A stretch of DNA of 64,000 bases from NCBI RefSeq assembly GCF_003985145.1, contig NZ_ML133523.1, positions 444,855 to 508,854 of the forward strand, in the 5' to 3' direction. This document shows, piece after piece, positions 1 to 9,084 of this stretch. A program made the translations under genes and the position numbers. Numbering within the stretch: position 1 is the first letter of the stretch; every line of letters begins with the position of its first letter. This DNA comes from Rhizobium anhuiense (lineage in GTDB: Bacteria > Pseudomonadota > Alphaproteobacteria > Rhizobiales > Rhizobiaceae). The notes beneath the pieces are model-generated. The model did not search any database and was not told the origin of the DNA. It was given only the letters and a program-made list of their open reading frames with translations.

Positions 1-868
1 TCAGCTGAGCCGAGGAGAGATTGAACGACAGGAAGAGGTCGCGTGGCCAGGAAAGGGCGGCTTCGGCGGCTTTGCGCAGCAGTGCTTCCGACAGCGCGTC
101 GATGAAGCCGCGCTCTTCGGCGAGCGGCACGAAGACGCCGGGCGGGACGAAGCCGAGATCGGGATCGTTCCAGCGGGCGAGCGCCTCGAAACCGACGACC
201 TGGTTGTTGGACAGCGAGACGATCGGCTGGAAATGCACATCGATCGCATCGGAGATGATGGCGTTTCTGAGCGCCTGCTCCAGCTGCGTCGCGCGCTTCA
301 TCTCCTGGGCGATCTCGCGCGAGTAGACGGTGATCTGGCCGCGACCGCGGCGCTTGGAACGGTAGAGGGCGGTTTCGGCGCTCTTCAGCAGTTCATCGCA
401 ATCCTCTCCGGCGAAGGGATAGATGGAGAAGCCGAGGGAAGCGGAGAGACGGACGTTGCGGTCACCGAGGTCATAGGGAGCCGACAGAACCTCGCGGATC
501 ATCTGACCGAATTTCTCGGCACTCGCCCGCTCGAAAATCAGCGGCAGCACGAAAGCGAATTCGTCACCATCATGACGGGTGACCAATGCACCATCGGGAA
601 TACAAGCCTTGAGGCGGTGGGCGACCTGGCAAAGGATTTCATCGCCGGCTGCCGAGCCGAAGAGATCGTTGATCGGTTTGAAACTGTCGAGATTGGCGAT
701 GCCGATGGTGAAGGGGGCCGGGTCGCTGGCACGCTCGGAAGAGATCTGCAAGACCTTGTCGCGCATGCGATTGCGGTTTCCCAATCCGGTCAGCGGATCG
801 GTATAGGCCATCGCCTGAAGCTCGTTCTGACCGACGGTCAAGAAGGCTATGTCCGCCGATTTTATCAT
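1..868 (-). CDS. GGDEF/EAL domain protein, 3' end cut by window edge
   Basis: Cyclic-di-GMP turnover protein; 289 codons are visible and the frame is still open at base 1. The ATG at 868 gives MIKSADIAFLTVGQNELQAM followed at once by the GGDEF-domain opening YTDPLTGLGNRNRM. In the GGDEF domain the first metal-site Asp is Asn (GIANLDSFKPIND) and the signature reads RHDGDEF instead of RxGGDEF, so cyclase activity is doubtful. The EAL domain begins near residue 200 with DVHFQPIVSL and has an intact EAL in VGFEALARW, which fits phosphodiesterase activity, but its later metal ligands lie outside the window. No membrane segment or sensor domain is seen in this part. It lies 127 bases downstream of a PAS/receiver gene on the same strand and may be its output partner. 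GGAGG lies 14 bases before the start, so a slightly different start is possible. Confidence 0.85.
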   Translation of the reverse strand, partial: MIKSADIAFLTVGQNELQAMAYTDPLTGLGNRNRMRDKVLQISSERASDPAPFTIGIANLDSFKPINDLFGSAAGDEILCQVAHRLKACIPDGALVTRHDGDEFAFVLPLIFERASAEKFGQMIREVLSAPYDLGDRNVRLSASLGFSIYPFAGEDCDELLKSAETALYRSKRRGRGQITVYSREIAQEMKRATQLEQALRNAIISDAIDVHFQPIVSLSNNQVVGFEALARWNDPDLGFVPPGVFVPLAEERGFIDALSEALLRKAAEAALSWPRDLFLSFNLSSAQL

Positions 869-995
869 CCAAACCCGAGCTTTCCTCCGGAGCCATGCAA
901 AGAATGACCGGCATGTCTTAACAATTCGATAGTAAATCATCGGCTTCTGCCGCCTGAACCGCCCCAAAATTTAGGGAATTGACGGGGCTCTCCGC

Positions 996-2717
996 CTAGC
1001 CTCGCGCCCGCACGGCCTCATCCATCAGGTACTTCTGAAATACGGTCTCCAGCATGTCGGGGCTGACGGGTTTCATGATGACGTCGTCCATGCCTGATTT
1101 GACGCATTCGGCGCGGTCGCGCTCGAAGGCCTGGGTGAGCACGCCGATGATCGGGGTGCGGGCTCCGCCACCGGTTTCCTCCATCTGCCGGATGAGACGC
1201 GCTGCCTCGAAGCCGTTGAAGCCCGGCAGGGAAATATCCATCAGTACGATCTGCGGCCGGTGTTCGGCCCACATCCGCACGACCTCGTCGCCGGTCGCCG
1301 CGATCATATGGCTGTAGCCCAGGCCTTCGAGGATCTGCGAAAAAACGATCTGGTTGATATCATTGTCCTCGGCCACGAGAACCTGCAGGCCGACCACGTC
1401 GTCGGAGATGCTGATTTCCCAATCCGTATCCGAACCGGCAGCACTGCGGCTGTTGCGATTGAAATGGCGGGCGATCTGGAAGGTGAGCTCGTTGGCGATC
1501 TGGAAACCGTCCATGACCAGCGCCGGGATGCCGTATTGCTCGGCGAGTTCGAGGCAGCGCATGCCCATCTGATTGTCGATGATCAGGAGATCGAGCGAGA
1601 TGCCGGAGGAGGTGGCGATTTCCAGGAAGCGCTCCTCTTCGTCCTCGCCGCGGACCGAGCAGGATTCGAAGCCGTATTTCGACAGGGTCCGCAGCGCGGC
1701 GGTCTCGGCGGCGAGGTCGGCCGTGACGACGAGGACCTTGCGGCCCGAGAAATTCTCCGGAACGATCGCTTCCATTGCCGCCGGTTCGCGGCGCTCGACG
1801 GCGCTCGGCACCGGCACATAGGCCCGGCGATAGCTTTGATTGCTTGACGTGGTGATCGCCGAGGCCCGGCCGAACTCGTCGAGATCGGCGCCGTCGCGCG
1901 GCAGGTCCTGCGTGGTCGACACCAGGAAATAGCGGCCGGGCTTGCCGATACGGTGCTTGCGGCTGACGATGTCGCGCTCGATGCCGTCGCGGGAGATCTG
2001 TCGTTGGCGCGAGACCGACATTTCGCCGGTCTCCAGCACATGACGATCGCTTTCCTCAAAGCGCTTGGCGATCTCCGGTGAGAAGAGATCGCCACTCTTG
2101 CGCCCGAGCACCTCGTCGGCGGTCGTCTGATATTTTTCGCAGAAGGCGAGATTGACGGCCACATAGGTGAGATTGCGGTCCTTGACGAAGAGCGGGAACG
2201 GCAGATTGTCGAGAATGTCCTCGGTCAGCTGTACGCGCTCCAGATCCGAACGCCATTGCTCCTCGCGCTTCTTGTCCTCGGAAATGTCGGAGATGATGGT
2301 AACGCCGTAACCGCCCGGCAGCCTGCGCTTGACGAAGCGGACCCAGCTGTCGGCGCCATGGCGCTCGACGGATTCGAAGCGCTCGCGCCAATGCGAGGCG
2401 ATTTTCTGCGACAGCCAGTCCTCGCGGCTGAGCGAGCCGCCCTGCTTCGCAGCATATTGCTGACGAATGCCGGTGTCATACATCGCCCCGAGGAAATCGC
2501 GAAGCCGGGTGCCCGGCTTCAGCATCTCCGGCGGTAGCGGGAAGAACTCCAGCGTCTGGCGGCTTGCAAAGATCAGATGGTCGTTTTTGTCGTAGATGAT
2601 GAAAGCTGCGGAAAGGCTGTCGCACACCACATCGAATAGCGCCGTCTGCAGATCGGCCTCGACGGAGGTCCCATCGATTTCTGATGATGTGTCCGCCTTT
2701 TCGAAGCCGGCACTCAT
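996..2717 (-). CDS. PAS-PAS-receiver-receiver protein without a kinase domain
   Basis: A 573-residue cytoplasmic signalling protein. Two PAS folds occupy about residues 25-140 and 163-270. A degenerate receiver-like fold follows at about 325-420 (GRKVLVVTADLAAE), then a full receiver at about 444-565 with the acidic pair in VLVAEDNDIN, acceptor Asp in IVLMDISLPG (about 494), Thr 528 and Lys 549 in IMKPVSP. No HisKA, H-box or HATPase motif is present between PAS and receiver, unlike ordinary hybrid kinases. I chose ATG 2717 (MSAGFEKADTS) because GGGA lies nine bases upstream; the frame is open back to 2780, where no ribosome site is seen. The GGDEF/EAL gene follows on the same strand. Likely receives phosphate from a separate kinase; that is inference. 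Confidence 0.82.
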   Translation of the reverse strand: MSAGFEKADTSSEIDGTSVEADLQTALFDVVCDSLSAAFIIYDKNDHLIFASRQTLEFFPLPPEMLKPGTRLRDFLGAMYDTGIRQQYAAKQGGSLSREDWLSQKIASHWRERFESVERHGADSWVRFVKRRLPGGYGVTIISDISEDKKREEQWRSDLERVQLTEDILDNLPFPLFVKDRNLTYVAVNLAFCEKYQTTADEVLGRKSGDLFSPEIAKRFEESDRHVLETGEMSVSRQRQISRDGIERDIVSRKHRIGKPGRYFLVSTTQDLPRDGADLDEFGRASAITTSSNQSYRRAYVPVPSAVERREPAAMEAIVPENFSGRKVLVVTADLAAETAALRTLSKYGFESCSVRGEDEEERFLEIATSSGISLDLLIIDNQMGMRCLELAEQYGIPALVMDGFQIANELTFQIARHFNRNSRSAAGSDTDWEISISDDVVGLQVLVAEDNDINQIVFSQILEGLGYSHMIAATGDEVVRMWAEHRPQIVLMDISLPGFNGFEAARLIRQMEETGGGARTPIIGVLTQAFERDRAECVKSGMDDVIMKPVSPDMLETVFQKYLMDEAVRARG

Positions 2718-2806
2718 GCTATTGCGTCCCACATCTGTTCGATTTCGCAGCTTCCGGAGGTATATGAATAGAAATGCCATTTTTATGTTAAAACCGGCTT
2801 AACAAT

Positions 2807-2914
2807 ACAGCGCCGCGCGTCTTTTCCAGCCGCGCAGAGGACGCTGTAACACTTTGAACTGCTGCATAATTTCATCCTTAGATCGGTTCCGATTTGAGGA
2901 TGAAATCATGCAGC
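2807..2914. repeat. RIME-like intergenic repeat, two hairpins
   Basis: Copy A of a repeat family also found at 40751-40820 and 57086-57134. The first hairpin has ends ACAGCG and CGCTGT around a core rich in CGCGCGTCTTTT (2807-2847). The second is a long imperfect palindrome from GCTGCATAATTTCATCC to GGATGAAATCATGCAGC (2861-2914). It fills most of the gap between the PAS/receiver gene and mutL. Resembles Rhizobium-specific intergenic mosaic elements. Confidence 0.75.
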
Positions 2915-3007
2915 GGCGCCCCCGATCTTGAGGGAGGCCCCGATCAAGCCTAGGGAAAGCTTGCGCCAACCCCTTCCCTCCAGCCCGCGAATCCCCGAAA
3001 ATAGCCC

Positions 3008-4810
3008 ATGGCCATCAGACAGCTCTCCGAAACGCTCATCAACCAGATTGCCGCCGGCGAAGTCATCGAACGGCCGGCGAGCGCTGCCAAGGAACTGATC
3101 GAAAACGCGCTCGACGCGGGCGCGACCCGCATCGAGATCGCCACATCAGGCGGCGGCAAGGCGCTGCTGCGCGTCAGCGACAACGGCTCGGGCATGGACG
3201 CGGCCGATCTGGAACTGGCGGTCAGGCGCCACTGCACCTCGAAGATATCGGAGACGCTCGAGGACATCCGCACACTCGGCTTCCGCGGCGAGGCGCTGCC
3301 CTCGATCGGCTCTGTCGCCAAGCTTAGCATCGCCAGCCGCAGGCGCGACAGCGCCGGCGGCCACGAGATCGCTGTCGCCGGCGGCAAAATCGCGCATATC
3401 AGGCCGGCCGCCGCCAATCCCGGCACGATCGTCGAAGTGCGCGACCTGTTCTTCGCCACACCGGCCCGGCTCAAATTCCTGAAGACGGAGAAGGCCGAGG
3501 CCGGCGCCATCACCGAGATCGTCAAGCGCATGGCGATCGCCTTTCCCGCCGTACGCTTCGTGCTGTCGGGCTCGGACCGCACGACGCTGGAATTTCCGGC
3601 GACCGGCGACGATCACCTGGCGCGCATGGCGCAGGTGCTCGGCAAGGAATTCCGCGACAACGCCATTGCGCTCGACGCCGTGCGCGAGGAGATTTCGCTC
3701 ACCGGTTTTGCCGGCGTGCCGACCTTCAATCGCGGCAATTCCGCCCATCAGTACGCCTTCGTCAATGGTCGACCGGTGCAGGATAAGCTGATCCTCTCGG
3801 CGATCCGCGGCGCCTATGCAGAGACGATCCCTTCCGGACGCCATCCGGTGGCGGTGCTGTCGATCACACTCGATCCCGCTCTTGTCGACGTCAACGTGCA
3901 TCCGGCAAAATCCGACGTGCGGTTCCGCGACCCGGGTCTGGTGCGCGGCCTGATCGTCGGCGCCATCCGTGAGGCCTTGGCCCGCGACGGCAGTCGGGCG
4001 GCAACGACCGGGGCGAGCGACATGCTGCGCTCCTTCCGCCCCGGCTTCCAGCCGCAGGCGCAGCGGCCGCAGGCGCCATGGTCGGCCGAGACCTCGCCCT
4101 TCCGGCCTTATCAGCCGGCAACGGGTCTCAGCGAACGGCCGCAGGCGTCCTTCGACGGGCTGTCGATGCCGACGGCGCGGGCCGAGCCGCAGTTTTCGCC
4201 GCAGCCGGCTGCCCCCGAAGCAACCGCGCGCTATCCGCTCGGCGCGGCGCGGGCGCAGATCCACGCAAATTACATCGTCGCCCAGACCGAGGACGGGCTG
4301 GTGATCGTCGACCAGCATGCCGCGCACGAGCGGCTGGTCTTCGAGGCGATGCGCAAGGCGCTGCATTCGAAGCGGCTCGCTTCGCAGGTGCTGCTCATCC
4401 CCGAGATCATCGACATTCCGGAAGAGGATTGCGACCGGCTGATGCAGCATGCGGCGGAGCTTTCCGAACTCGGCCTGGCGATCGAGCGTTTCGGCCCCGG
4501 GGCGATCGCCGTGCGCGAGACGCCGGCGATGCTCGGCGAGGTCGATGCGCATGGCCTGATCCGCCAGCTTGCCGATGAGATCGCCGAATGGGATACGGCG
4601 TCGGGCCTGTCGGCCAAGCTCGAATATGTGGCGGCGACCATGGCCTGCCACGGATCGGTGCGCTCCGGACGGCGGCTGCGGCCGGAGGAAATGAACGCGC
4701 TGCTGCGGGAAATGGAAGTGACGCCCGGCTCCGGCCAGTGCAATCACGGCCGGCCGACCTATATCGAATTGAAGCTCAGCGATATCGAGCGGCTTTTCGG
4801 CAGAAGCTAA
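3008..4810 (+). CDS. mutL: DNA mismatch repair protein MutL
   Basis: 600 residues. MutL links MutS mismatch recognition to strand removal. The N-terminal GHKL ATPase starts [20 protein letters not shown], with Glu of [12 protein letters not shown], the DNGSGM box and [10 protein letters not shown] proline- and glutamine-rich linker spans about 335-410. The C-terminal domain carries [12 protein letters not shown] at about 435-446, an exact match to the MutL endonuclease motif DQHA-x2-E-x4-E, together with ACHGSVRSG and CNHGRP near the end. It should therefore nick the daughter strand itself, as expected in bacteria without MutH. The ATG start is preceded by no strong ribosome site. Transcribed away from the signalling genes; DUF2093 follows after a repeat. 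Confidence 0.97.
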   Translation: MAIRQLSETLINQIAAGEVIERPASAAKELIENALDAGATRIEIATSGGGKALLRVSDNGSGMDAADLELAVRRHCTSKISETLEDIRTLGFRGEALPSIGSVAKLSIASRRRDSAGGHEIAVAGGKIAHIRPAAANPGTIVEVRDLFFATPARLKFLKTEKAEAGAITEIVKRMAIAFPAVRFVLSGSDRTTLEFPATGDDHLARMAQVLGKEFRDNAIALDAVREEISLTGFAGVPTFNRGNSAHQYAFVNGRPVQDKLILSAIRGAYAETIPSGRHPVAVLSITLDPALVDVNVHPAKSDVRFRDPGLVRGLIVGAIREALARDGSRAATTGASDMLRSFRPGFQPQAQRPQAPWSAETSPFRPYQPATGLSERPQASFDGLSMPTARAEPQFSPQPAAPEATARYPLGAARAQIHANYIVAQTEDGLVIVDQHAAHERLVFEAMRKALHSKRLASQVLLIPEIIDIPEEDCDRLMQHAAELSELGLAIERFGPGAIAVRETPAMLGEVDAHGLIRQLADEIAEWDTASGLSAKLEYVAATMACHGSVRSGRRLRPEEMNALLREMEVTPGSGQCNHGRPTYIELKLSDIERLFGRS

Positions 4811-4848
4811 AAAAGCTGGAAAAGCAGCCCTTTCGAGAGTATGGCAGA

Positions 4849-4957
4849 CTAAAGCGTGTCGCGAATCTTTCAGATTCGCTTGCCTCGCTTTAGATCTTTG
4901 GTGTTCCGCATGTCGTGATCGCAAAACCGCGGCACACTTTTGCGCGACATGCTCTAA
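4849..4957. repeat. palindromic intergenic repeat (RPE-like), composite
   Basis: Two joined palindromes between mutL and the DUF2093 gene. The first half (4850-4892) contains CGCGAATCTTTCAGATTCGC flanked by TAAAGCG and CGCTTTA and is closely matched at 63656-63700. The second half (4908-4956) runs from GCATGTCG to CGACATGC around AAAACCGCGGCACACTTTT, a core shared with the copy at 9923-9973. Confidence 0.75.
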
Positions 4958-4982
4958 TGACAGACTGCAGGGAACGGAGCGC

Positions 4983-5213
4983 ATGAATTTGTTCGAAGGG
5001 CACGGAAACCGCGAGGCGAAGATCCGGTATCTCGATGGCGATTTCCAGATTCTCTCGCCCGGCTCCTATGTCGTCTGCGCGATGACGGGGAAACAGATCC
5101 CGCTCGACGAGTTGCGCTACTGGAGCGTCGCCCGGCAGGAGCCCTATGCCGACGTGATCTCGGCCATCGATGCCGACAAACGCGCCGGCGTGCTGCCGAA
5201 CCAACGGCGTTAA
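4983..5213 (+). CDS. DUF2093 family small protein
   Basis: 76 residues, MNLFEGHGNREAKIRYLDGD. The compact sequence with PGSYVVCAMTGKQIPLDELRYWSV matches my memory of the DUF2093 family, widespread in Rhizobiales and of unknown function. GGAACGGAG lies just before the ATG. No signal peptide or membrane segment. It converges with lpxK, whose stop is 13 bases away. Confidence 0.8.
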   Translation: MNLFEGHGNREAKIRYLDGDFQILSPGSYVVCAMTGKQIPLDELRYWSVARQEPYADVISAIDADKRAGVLPNQRR

Positions 5214-5226
5214 GCCCTCTATCACT

Positions 5227-6303
5227 TTAAAACTGCGGCTCAGCTTTTCCTGGATTGCCCTGGCTGGCAGGCTTCATTTCCCGCAGGCGCCGCTCGCGAC
5301 AGGCGATGATCGCCCGGTCGATGATGAGACTGGGCGCGAGGTGATCGTCGAACACCATGTCGATCTCGATCACCCGGCTCTTTTCGGCGAGCCGTGCTGC
5401 CTTGCCAGGATGGCCGGAGAGGCGGACGAAATCCTTGGAGGTGGTGACGATCAGAAGGCCCTGGTGCTCGGCGGTCGTCAGGATGTCGTCGATCTCTTCC
5501 TCGGTCAGGTGCTCGTGGTCGCCGAAGGATTTGGCGACCGTGATTTCGGCGCCGCGTGATTCCACTGTGCGGAAGAATTTCGAAGGATCAGCGATGCCGG
5601 CGAAGGCGAGCACCTTCGTGCCGGCGAGCGTATTGTCGCCCCGCACTTTCAGCGATGCGGTGAAATAGGGCTTTGCCGCCCGCGCCGCCATGCGGACGAT
5701 CCTGTCGGCCGCATTGCCTCCGCCGACCTTCAGCAGCGCCGTCGCATGACGCAGCTGCTGGCGGATCGGCGCTCGCACAGGGCCGCCCGGCACGATATGG
5801 CCGTTGCCGAGGCCGCGGGTCGCATCGATGACGAGCAGGGCATAGTCGATCGCCAGCCGGGCGCTCTGGAACCCGTCATCCATGATGATGAGTTCGGCGC
5901 CCTCCGCCACCAGGCGCGCAGCACCCTCGACACGCCTTCGGGAAATCACCGTCAGCGCCTCCTGGGCAAGCAGCAACGGCTCGTCGCCGACGGCAACCGC
6001 CCGGTGATGATCAGGATCGACGACGGTGGTTACATCGAGCGAACCGCCGTAACCCCTGCTGAGAAAACCGGGCTTCAGCCCCTTCGCCTTGGCGGCACGG
6101 GCGATCGTCAGCGCCGTCGGCGTCTTGCCGGCGCCGCCGACGGTGAAATTGCCGACGCAGATGACCGGAACCGGAACGGAGGCGCGGCGCGCATGGGCCA
6201 TGCGGTGGCCGGCGATGCGGCCATAGAGAAAAGAAAGCGGCAGCAGCAGCCAGGCTCGCCAATCGGCTTTCCTCCACCAGAACGGCGGCGCTTCGGATAT
6301 CAT
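5227..6303 (-). CDS. lpxK: tetraacyldisaccharide 4'-kinase
   Basis: 358 residues. LpxK adds the 4'-phosphate to the tetraacyl disaccharide precursor, giving lipid IVA, at the inner face of the cytoplasmic membrane. A membrane-proximal N-terminal helix ([15 protein letters not shown]) precedes the P-loop [11 protein letters not shown] at residues 51-61; FLSRGYGG and IIMDDGFQS are typical LpxK signatures. The frame is open 57 codons further upstream, but that stretch reads through a palindromic repeat. ATG 6303 ([10 protein letters not shown]) after a purine-rich GGGGAGCGGGA is the better start. Last gene of the LPS block that runs from DUF4170 through waaA and a HAD phosphatase. Confidence 0.95.
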   Translation of the reverse strand: MISEAPPFWWRKADWRAWLLLPLSFLYGRIAGHRMAHARRASVPVPVICVGNFTVGGAGKTPTALTIARAAKAKGLKPGFLSRGYGGSLDVTTVVDPDHHRAVAVGDEPLLLAQEALTVISRRRVEGAARLVAEGAELIIMDDGFQSARLAIDYALLVIDATRGLGNGHIVPGGPVRAPIRQQLRHATALLKVGGGNAADRIVRMAARAAKPYFTASLKVRGDNTLAGTKVLAFAGIADPSKFFRTVESRGAEITVAKSFGDHEHLTEEEIDDILTTAEHQGLLIVTTSKDFVRLSGHPGKAARLAEKSRVIEIDMVFDDHLAPSLIIDRAIIACRERRLREMKPASQGNPGKAEPQF

Positions 6304-6337
6304 CTTGCCGTCCCGCTCCCCTGCCGGCCTTGTTCTC

Positions 6338-6409
6338 ACGCCATTCCTGGGAAAGTCGCTGCGCGCTTTTCCCGGCAAAACCGCTGTGCACTTTTGCTGG
6401 AATTGCTCC
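6338..6409. repeat. palindromic intergenic repeat (RPE-like)
   Basis: Lies between the HAD gene and lpxK. Contains CCTGGGAAA and TTTTCCCGG arms, then GCAAAACCGCTGTGCACTTTTGCTGGAATTGCTCC, a core nearly identical to the copy at 63705-63780. It is read through in frame by the upstream extension of lpxK, which explains the artificially long open frame. Confidence 0.75.
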
Positions 6410-6485
6410 AGCCGCAGCCGGTCCCCTGCTTTTCGATCGGCTGGATTGAGAAGCCAAAACCTGAAAAAATGCAAGCCCTTACCGG

Positions 6486-7208
6486 TCAGGCCGGCTGCAG
6501 GTCCGGCAAAAGCGTCTCGATGGCGGTGATATCGTCGAGCACGTGATGGGCGGCGGCGGCAAGCGAATCCCGCGAACCGGTGCCGGTCAGCACCGCGATC
6601 CTCAGCCCCGTCCCGGCATTCAGGCCCATGTGCAGATCGTGATTGTTGTCGCCGACCATGGCGACCTCTTCAGGCGAAAGACCGGTCGCGGCGCAGAAGC
6701 CGAGCACCATGCCCGGCTCCGGCTTGACGCCGAAACCGCTGTCATAGCCGGCGACGTAGTCGATATAGCGGGCAAAACCGAAGCGCTCCGCCGTCTGGCG
6801 GATTGACCGCTCATTGTCGCTGGAGGCGACGCCGAGCTTGAAGCCGCGCCGATGCAGCCGGGAAAAGAAGCCGGCAAGGTCGGTTACCGGCACGGAAAAT
6901 TCGGCGGCGCTGGAAAAGAGCGCGTCGAGGCGCACCGTCAGTTCGCCGACATCGACCATCGAGCCGGCGGCAACGAGGCCCTCGGCGATCTGGCGGGTAT
7001 TGCCGGCGGCAAGCAGGCTGTCGGGAACGATATGACCGGTCACCGGATCCATGCCGCAGGCGGCAAGCAGCCGGTCGGCGAGAAGCGGATCCCCTTCGGC
7101 GGCGATGCGAGCCAGCTCGCGGTTTACCGGCAGCCAGCTCTCGTCATAGTCGAGCAGCGTGCCGTCCTTGTCGAAAAGAATGCCTTTGATGGGGGCGGCT
7201 GCCGACAT
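6486..7208 (-). CDS. HAD-family phosphatase (phosphoglycolate phosphatase-like)
   Basis: 240 residues. Haloacid-dehalogenase fold hydrolase with motif [10 protein letters not shown] (residues 11-19), motif II in [10 protein letters not shown], the Lys in FGVKPEPGM and motif III in [14 protein letters not shown]. The cap is the helical type inserted after motif I. Usually annotated as phosphoglycolate phosphatase. Its place between waaA (9 bases upstream) and lpxK suggests an envelope phosphatase role, but the substrate cannot be told from sequence. With glycolate oxidase genes elsewhere in the window, 2-phosphoglycolate remains a reasonable guess. Confidence 0.85.
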   Translation of the reverse strand: MSAAAPIKGILFDKDGTLLDYDESWLPVNRELARIAAEGDPLLADRLLAACGMDPVTGHIVPDSLLAAGNTRQIAEGLVAAGSMVDVGELTVRLDALFSSAAEFSVPVTDLAGFFSRLHRRGFKLGVASSDNERSIRQTAERFGFARYIDYVAGYDSGFGVKPEPGMVLGFCAATGLSPEEVAMVGDNNHDLHMGLNAGTGLRIAVLTGTGSRDSLAAAAHHVLDDITAIETLLPDLQPA

Positions 7209-7217
7209 CTTCGTTCC

Positions 7218-8537
7218 TCAGAGCTGGGCCACGGCCTTGGGCAGCAGCCGCGCCTTCACCGTCAACGGGTTGATATAGGGCTCCAGCCCCTTCACTGTCG
7301 CCGTCAGCGCACCGCGCATCTCGTGCACGGCGGTGATGCCGGCCTCGATCATATTGCGGCGGGCTTCGTCGTTGATCAGCAGGTAGTGCACGCCCTTGGC
7401 CAGCATTTCGGTATCGCGCACCATGCGGGCGCTGCCGCTGCGGGCAAGCTTCTGATAGGCATCGCGGAAGTTCTGCACATGGCCGCCGGAAAGAATGGCG
7501 CAGCCGAGCATGGCAGGCTCCAGCGGATTCTGGCCGCCTTCGGCAAAGAGCGAGCGGCCGACGAAAGCGATTTCCGTCAGTCGCAAATAGAGGCCCATTT
7601 CGCCGATCGTATCGCCGAGGAAGATATCGACATCGGCGGACAAGACGTCGTCGCGGGTGCGGCGGGCGACCTTCAGCCCCTGCTTGACCAGAGCCGCCTC
7701 GATCTCGTCGCTGCGCTCGGGATGACGCGGCACGATGATCGTCAATTGATGATCACGCTCCTTGAGCGCCCGATGAACGATGGCGGCGGCATTCTCCTCG
7801 CCGTCGAAGGTCGAGATCGCCGCCCATGTCTTGCGGTCGCCGATCTGCTTCTTATAGCGGGCCAGGACGGCGCTGTCATAAGGCGGTGCGTCGGTATCGA
7901 CCTTCAGATTGCCCGAGGTGATGACCGGGACAGCGCCGAGATCGCGAAAACGTTCGGCATCGACATCCGACTGGGCAATGACGAGGGCAAGATTCTCGAA
8001 CAAGGCTTCGGCGATCGCCGGGCGGCGGCGCCAGCGGGCAAAGGAGCGATCCGACATGCGGGCATTGATCAGGATCTGCGGAATGCGGCGGCGGCCAAGC
8101 TCCAGCACTGTTGCCGGCCAGATCTCGGATTCGGCGATGATGGCGCAGTCGGGCTGCCAATAATCGAGGAAGCGGCTGACGGAGGGTTTCAGGTCGAGCG
8201 GCACATATTGATGGATCGCCTCCTGGCCGAGGCGCTCGGCGGCGAGCTTGGCGGAGGTGATGGTGCCGGTCGTCAGGATGACGTGGATATCGCGGCGGCG
8301 GATTTCACGGATCAGCGGGATGACGGCGTTGGTTTCCCCGACACTTGCGGCATGGAACCAGACGAGCGGACCCTGCGGCCGGTTGGCGCTCGGATAACCG
8401 AAGCGCTCCAGGCGGCGCGCCCGGTCTTCCTTACCCTTGGCGGTGCGGTAGGTGATATAGAGGCCGACGACCGGAGAGGCCACGGTTCCCGCCAGACGGT
8501 ATGCGCTCAGACCGAACCGCGCCATCCGGGAGCTCAT
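7218..8537 (-). CDS. waaA: 3-deoxy-D-manno-octulosonic acid transferase
   Basis: 439 residues (also called KdtA). Transfers Kdo from CMP-Kdo to lipid IVA. It opens with a hydrophobic anchor (YRLAGTVASPVVGLYITYR), then WFHAASVGETNA, LTTGTITSAKLA, the QYVPLDLKPSVSRFLDYWQP segment, ESEIWPATVLE and ARMSDRSFARW, all hallmarks of the family. The C-terminal half has PRHPERSDEI, FVGRSLFAEGGQNPLEPA and the nucleotide-sugar region. It is a little longer than E. coli WaaA. Transcribed with DUF4170 upstream and the HAD gene downstream. Confidence 0.95.
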   Translation of the reverse strand: MSSRMARFGLSAYRLAGTVASPVVGLYITYRTAKGKEDRARRLERFGYPSANRPQGPLVWFHAASVGETNAVIPLIREIRRRDIHVILTTGTITSAKLAAERLGQEAIHQYVPLDLKPSVSRFLDYWQPDCAIIAESEIWPATVLELGRRRIPQILINARMSDRSFARWRRRPAIAEALFENLALVIAQSDVDAERFRDLGAVPVITSGNLKVDTDAPPYDSAVLARYKKQIGDRKTWAAISTFDGEENAAAIVHRALKERDHQLTIIVPRHPERSDEIEAALVKQGLKVARRTRDDVLSADVDIFLGDTIGEMGLYLRLTEIAFVGRSLFAEGGQNPLEPAMLGCAILSGGHVQNFRDAYQKLARSGSARMVRDTEMLAKGVHYLLINDEARRNMIEAGITAVHEMRGALTATVKGLEPYINPLTVKARLLPKAVAQL

Positions 8538-8773
8538 TGCGCCAGCCTCCGATCAAAACCGATCGACATCACACCCATTCCCTAATTATCGTTGCGGCCG
8601 CAATGGCCGATCAATTTGTTCAGAATGCGTCAAACAATCCGGATCGACCAATCCGGATCGACGGCGCCCGATGCACGAAAGCCCGTTCGACGAGCGGTCG
8701 CGCCGGCGGCACATCCCGAGGTGCCCGGCCGAAGCTCCTGGCCGAGGTCCCTGACTCAGCTTCGTGGCCGAGG
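8538..8773. other. gap between DUF4170 gene and waaA with short direct repeats
   Basis: No gene seen. Contains a near-perfect 13-base tandem repeat AATCCGGATCGAC at 8636-8648 and 8650-8662, and two copies of TGGCCGAGGTC close to the DUF4170 stop. The gap is unusually long for an operon, so waaA may have its own promoter here. Confidence 0.5.
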
Positions 8774-9022
8774 TCAGTTACCCTTGGCCTTTTCCTGCGG
8801 ATCGAGCAAACGATGCATGTGGACGATGAAGTAGCGCATATGCGCATTGTCGACCGTCTGCTGCGCCTTCGACTTCCAGGCCGTCAGCGCCGTGGCATAA
8901 TCCGGGAAAATGCCGACGATATCGAGACCCTTCAGATCACGGAACTGGACGTCATCGAGGCTTTCCAGTTCGCCGCCAAAAACGAGATGCAAAAGCTGCT
9001 TCTTGTCACCGGATTCAGTCAT
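8774..9022 (-). CDS. DUF4170 family protein
   Basis: 82 residues. The sequence QLLHLVFGGELESLDDVQF with IVGIFPDYATALTAWKSKAQ and AHMRYFIVHMHRLLDPQ matches my memory of DUF4170, a small alphaproteobacterial family found beside waaA. Function unknown; no signal peptide or membrane segment. It is first of the run DUF4170-waaA-HAD-lpxK. Confidence 0.8.
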   Translation of the reverse strand: MTESGDKKQLLHLVFGGELESLDDVQFRDLKGLDIVGIFPDYATALTAWKSKAQQTVDNAHMRYFIVHMHRLLDPQEKAKGN

Positions 9023-9084
9023 TTTTTCTTCTCTTTCTGCCTATTCTCCTCCGCCATCCCATCTGCGGGATTTTGACGGAAACG

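Noticed and set aside
3146..4984. 612-codon open frame on the minus strand opposite mutL
   Set aside because: mutL is certain on the plus strand and this frame mirrors it; high GC gives long antisense frames. The peptide has no recognisable domain.
6852..8585. 577-codon plus-strand open frame opposite waaA and the HAD gene
   Set aside because: Both minus-strand genes are clear; the plus frame has no domain and no ribosome site.
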